Positions 5,364 through 7,624 of a stretch of 7,624 nucleotides of DNA are shown here, in pieces; positions within the stretch are counted from its first letter, which is position 1; each line of letters begins with the position of its first letter. Both the position numbers and the translations under genes were made by a program. Source of the DNA: Thermoleophilia bacterium (GTDB lineage Bacteria > Actinomycetota > Thermoleophilia > RBG-16-64-13); contig JAFGIH010000597.1 in the NCBI GenBank assembly GCA_016929985.1, positions 1-7,624 on the forward strand. Direction: 5' to 3'. Below the pieces are notes generated by a model. It was not told where the DNA came from and searched no databases. It saw only the letters and a program-made list of their open reading frames with translations.

Positions 5364-6208
5364 GCGACGCTCTGGCCGGGGCGGGCCAGACCGGGGGCGC
5401 CGGCCCTATGTCGCGACCCATCGGCGATCTGCGCGACCCCATGGACGTCTCCGGGCAGTACGTGGTCGTAACGGGCGGCGGCAGCGGTATCGGGGAGGGT
5501 GTAGCGCAGGCCTTCGCACAGCGGGGCGCCACCGTGGCGGTCTTGGATATGGACGTGGAGGGCGGCAGGGCGGCCGTGGAGAGGCTGCGGCAGTCCGGCG
5601 GCGACCATGTCTATGTAGAGTGCAACATCGCCGACCGCGCGTCGGTGCGCGCGGCTGTGGATTCGGTGAGCGCCGCCTTCGGCCGTATCGACGTGCTGGT
5701 GAACAACGCCGGCATCAGCGCGGTGAAGCCCTTCATCGACATGGACGACGACCTGCCCGAGTGGCACAAGGTCATCGACGTCGATCTGCACGGCACAGCC
5801 AACATGACGCACGCCGTGGCGAACGCGATGCGCGCCGCCGGGCAGGGCGGGCTCATCGTCAACATCTCGTCGGTGGGCGGCGCGCGCTGCGCGGCCTCCA
5901 GAGAGCTGCCCATGACCGGCTACGTGGCCTCGAAGTCCGCCATGATCCACCTGACCACCTCGTGGGCCATCGAGTTCGCTGAGTACAACATCAGGGTCAA
6001 CTGCATCCTGCCGGGCCCGACCCATTCGAAGCTCGACGCGCAGCTCACCCCCGAGTACGAGGCGAAGATCGCCGACGGCATGCTCGACCGCCGCTACGGC
6101 GAGCCCCTGGAGATCGGGGCTCTCTGCGTGTTCATGGCCTCGCGGGAAGGAGCCCACCTCGACGGGGTGGCTATACCGCACGACGGGGGTTTTCTCTGCA
6201 TCAACTGA
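5360..6208 (+). CDS. Short-chain dehydrogenase/reductase, second of two, with altered tetrad
   Basis: A 282-residue cytoplasmic SDR with a roughly 30-residue N-terminal extension. Motifs are TGGGSGIG (38-45), D63 at the end of the second strand (VLDMD), which favours NAD(H), NNAG (115-118), S171 and Y188/K192 (YVASK). Two features are unusual. The tetrad Asn lies at D142 (IDVDLHG; the first SDR has DINLKG). Ser and Tyr are 17 residues apart instead of 13, an insertion of about four residues in the active-site loop. Start: GTG 5360 overlaps the previous stop (GTGA) and has AGGAGG 10 nt upstream; ATG 5408 would remove the first 16 residues and is possible. It is only distantly similar to the first SDR, so it probably acts on a different step or stereocentre. 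A GC-rich hairpin follows the stop. Confidence 0.93.
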   Translation: MSDALAGAGQTGGAGPMSRPIGDLRDPMDVSGQYVVVTGGGSGIGEGVAQAFAQRGATVAVLDMDVEGGRAAVERLRQSGGDHVYVECNIADRASVRAAVDSVSAAFGRIDVLVNNAGISAVKPFIDMDDDLPEWHKVIDVDLHGTANMTHAVANAMRAAGQGGLIVNISSVGGARCAASRELPMTGYVASKSAMIHLTTSWAIEFAEYNIRVNCILPGPTHSKLDAQLTPEYEAKIADGMLDRRYGEPLEIGALCVFMASREGAHLDGVAIPHDGGFLCIN

Positions 6209-6237
6209 GCGCCGGCGCGGCGCGGCGCGGCGCCGGC
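6209..6237 (+). other. GC-rich hairpin between second SDR and flavoprotein genes
   Basis: Arms GCCGGCGC (6211-6218) and GCGCCGGC (6230-6237) form an 8-bp all-GC stem with an 11-nt loop; the loop and stem edge contain a CGCGG tandem repeat. No T-run follows, so it is not a classical intrinsic terminator. It may stabilise the upstream message or tune expression of the flavoprotein gene. The same 12-mer, GCGCCGGCGCGG, also follows the stop of the two-module cupin gene (4852-4863). Confidence 0.4.
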
Positions 6238-6252
6238 CGGGTGCAGCTATTC

Positions 6253-6260
6253 AAGGGAGG
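6253..6260 (+). promoter_or_regulatory. Ribosome binding site of the flavoprotein gene
   Basis: AAGGGAGG, followed by ATAAC and GTG 6266. The 5-nt spacing is good and fixes the GTG start. Confidence 0.75.
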
Positions 6261-6265
6261 ATAAC

Positions 6266-7624
6266 GTGAGCGACGCCGCTAGTGCAGACGTCATCGTTGT
6301 CGGTGCCGGCGTCGCCGGGCTTTCGGCCGCGCTGACGGCGGCGGAGGAGGGCGCGAGCGTCGTCGTGTGCGAGAAGCAGCGGGCTCTGGGCGGCACCTCC
6401 AACTTCTTCCAGGGCACCTTCGCCGTGGAGAGCGCTCTGCAGCGGGCCAGGTTCGTGAGCTACAGCCGTGACGAGGCCTTCAAGGGCATCATGGAGTACA
6501 GCCACTGGCGCGCCGACCCGCGGCTGGTGCGGACCATCGTCGACGAATCGGCGGCGACCATCGCCTGGCTGCAGCAGCAGGGCGTGGAGTTCGTGGAGGT
6601 CATGAACAACATGCCCGATGCTCCCCCGACATATCACGTCCCCAAAGGCACGGGCGAGGCAGTGGTGCGCGCCCTCGCCGCCCAGGCGAAGGCTCGCGGC
6701 GTCGTAATCAGGCCGGCGACCCCGGCCAAGAGGCTCCTGCAAAGGGGCGGCTGCATCGCGGGCCTCGTCGTCGAGGACGACGGCGAAGAGGTCGAGGCGC
6801 CTGCCGGAGCCGTGGTCATCGCCAGCGGGGGCTATGCGGAGAACAAGGAGTGGGTCAAGAAGTACGGCGGCTTGGACGTGGGCGTGAACGTCATCCCCGT
6901 GGGCAACGTGGGCAAGATGGGTGACGGCATCCGCATGGCCTGGGAGGCCGGAGCCGGCAGCATCGGTATAGAGGTCCTGGAGTTGTTCCGCGTGGGGCCG
7001 TTGGGGCCGGGCCACGTGGAGAAGTCGCCGCTGGAGTACGCGGCGGTGCAGCCCGACCTCTGGGTCGACATGGACGGCCGGCGCTTCTGCGACGAGACCG
7101 TGGGTTTCTACGAGACCTCCATCGGCAACGCCAGCGCGCGCACCCGGCAGCCCTGGAACTTCAGCCTGCTCGACAGCGGCGTCGTGGCGCGGCTCATGGA
7201 GCACGGCATCGACAAGGCGCACGGGACGGGTCTCCTGCCCGGCGCGCGGCTGGCCGACTTGGAGCGCGACATCACCGCCGCCGTCGCGGCCGGCGACCCC
7301 GAGGTCTTCGGTGCTGCCTCGGTGGCCGAGCTGGCGGTGAAGATGGGGGTGGACCGCGCCGCGCTGCAGCAGACCGTCGACGAGTACAACCGCTTCTGCG
7401 ACCAGCGGCACGACGGCCTCTTCGCCAAAGATCCCAGGTACCTGCGGGCATTGCGGGGCCCCACGTACTACGCTATCCGGGCGCGCACCATCTGCCTGGG
7501 CACCATGGGAGGTATCAGCATCAACGAGCGCTGCGAGGCGCTCGACACGAGGGGGAAAGTCATCCCCGGGCTCTACGCCGCGGGCTACGATGCGGGCGGC
7601 ATGTATGGGGACAGCTACCCCATC
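6266..7624 (+). CDS. FAD-dependent oxidoreductase, fumarate reductase/ketosteroid dehydrogenase superfamily, 3' end outside window
   Basis: The first 453 residues of a flavoprotein of the FAD_binding_2 type (flavocytochrome c fumarate reductase, urocanate reductase, KstD relatives). No N-terminal signal peptide or cytochrome domain is present, so it is a soluble cytoplasmic enzyme. The dinucleotide-binding site is GAGVAG (13-18) with E36 for the ribose; GGTS (42-45), VVIASGGYAEN, and GLYAAGYDAGG near the C-terminus are further FAD contacts. Residues used by fumarate reductases appear changed: the F-x-N-E-x4-R helix reads RFCDETVGFYE (273-283), the His-Thr-Met motif reads LGTMGG (411-416), and the usual G-x-N-R after GG is YGDSYP (447-452). 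It may therefore oxidise or reduce a different C=C bond substrate. It has a strong ribosome site and lies 57 bp after the second SDR. A few residues after Y451 fall outside the window, so the C-terminal comparison is incomplete. Confidence 0.9.
   Translation, partial: MSDAASADVIVVGAGVAGLSAALTAAEEGASVVVCEKQRALGGTSNFFQGTFAVESALQRARFVSYSRDEAFKGIMEYSHWRADPRLVRTIVDESAATIAWLQQQGVEFVEVMNNMPDAPPTYHVPKGTGEAVVRALAAQAKARGVVIRPATPAKRLLQRGGCIAGLVVEDDGEEVEAPAGAVVIASGGYAENKEWVKKYGGLDVGVNVIPVGNVGKMGDGIRMAWEAGAGSIGIEVLELFRVGPLGPGHVEKSPLEYAAVQPDLWVDMDGRRFCDETVGFYETSIGNASARTRQPWNFSLLDSGVVARLMEHGIDKAHGTGLLPGARLADLERDITAAVAAGDPEVFGAASVAELAVKMGVDRAALQQTVDEYNRFCDQRHDGLFAKDPRYLRALRGPTYYAIRARTICLGTMGGISINERCEALDTRGKVIPGLYAAGYDAGGMYGDSYPI

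Noticed and set aside
6209..6237. Intrinsic transcription terminator after the second SDR
   Set aside because: The stem is strong but no T-run follows, and the flavoprotein gene with a strong ribosome site starts 29 nt later.
1..7624. CRISPR array, tRNA or rRNA gene, insertion sequence or phage genes
   Set aside because: No regularly spaced direct repeats, no tRNA cloverleaf, no rRNA-like stretch and no transposase or phage protein was seen on either strand.

Overview
This 7.6 kb stretch is very GC-rich and almost fully coding. It holds one leftward chemoreceptor gene, cut by the left edge, and seven rightward genes, the last cut by the right edge. The first rightward gene has no ribosome binding site. 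Its ATG sits 6 nt after a good -10 hexamer, as expected for a leaderless mRNA. That trait is common in Actinobacteria, and together with high GC, GTG starts and anaerobe-type enzyme families (a URO-D-like protein and a fumarate-reductase-like flavoprotein) it suggests a motile, probably anaerobic, high-GC bacterium, perhaps a deep-branching actinobacterium. This placement is inference; Chloroflexi or another high-GC phylum is not excluded.

Layout. Positions 1-1042 (minus) encode a methyl-accepting chemotaxis protein with a four-helix-type periplasmic sensor and no visible HAMP domain. The 108-bp divergent region (1043-1150) carries two back-to-back promoters. One is a flagellar/chemotaxis sigma-28 (SigD)-type promoter for the receptor; the other is a housekeeping-type leaderless promoter for the first metabolic gene. 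Their -35 elements overlap. Positions 1151-2419 encode a URO-D superfamily protein without the zinc ligands of the corrinoid methyltransferases. After a 166-bp gap with inverted repeats and a possible -10 box comes a tight run: SDR oxidoreductase (2586-3368), SnoaL-like/NTF2-fold protein (3396-3839), two-module cupin-like protein (3884-4852), single-module cupin (4890-5363), second SDR (5360-6208) and FAD-dependent oxidoreductase (6266 onward). Gaps in the run are 57 nt or less, and one pair overlaps by 4 nt.

How they may work together. Two dehydrogenases, a small dehydratase/cyclase/isomerase-type protein, three homologous cupin modules and a flavoprotein of the fumarate reductase/ketosteroid dehydrogenase superfamily look like a catabolic route on a small cyclic or polyhydroxylated/keto substrate: carbinol-ketone interconversion, C-C or C-O rearrangement, then flavin-dependent double-bond oxidation or reduction. 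The substrate cannot be read from the sequence. The gene-class mix loosely recalls bile-acid 7-dehydroxylation clusters (SDR, SnoaL-fold dehydratase, flavoprotein), but nothing shows shared chemistry. The most distinctive part is the three-module cupin set, in which the metal ligands are intact in one module, partly kept in another and lost in the third. The flavoprotein also lacks the usual fumarate reductase active-site residues. A chemoreceptor transcribed away from this catabolic cluster raises the possibility that substrate sensing and use are linked.
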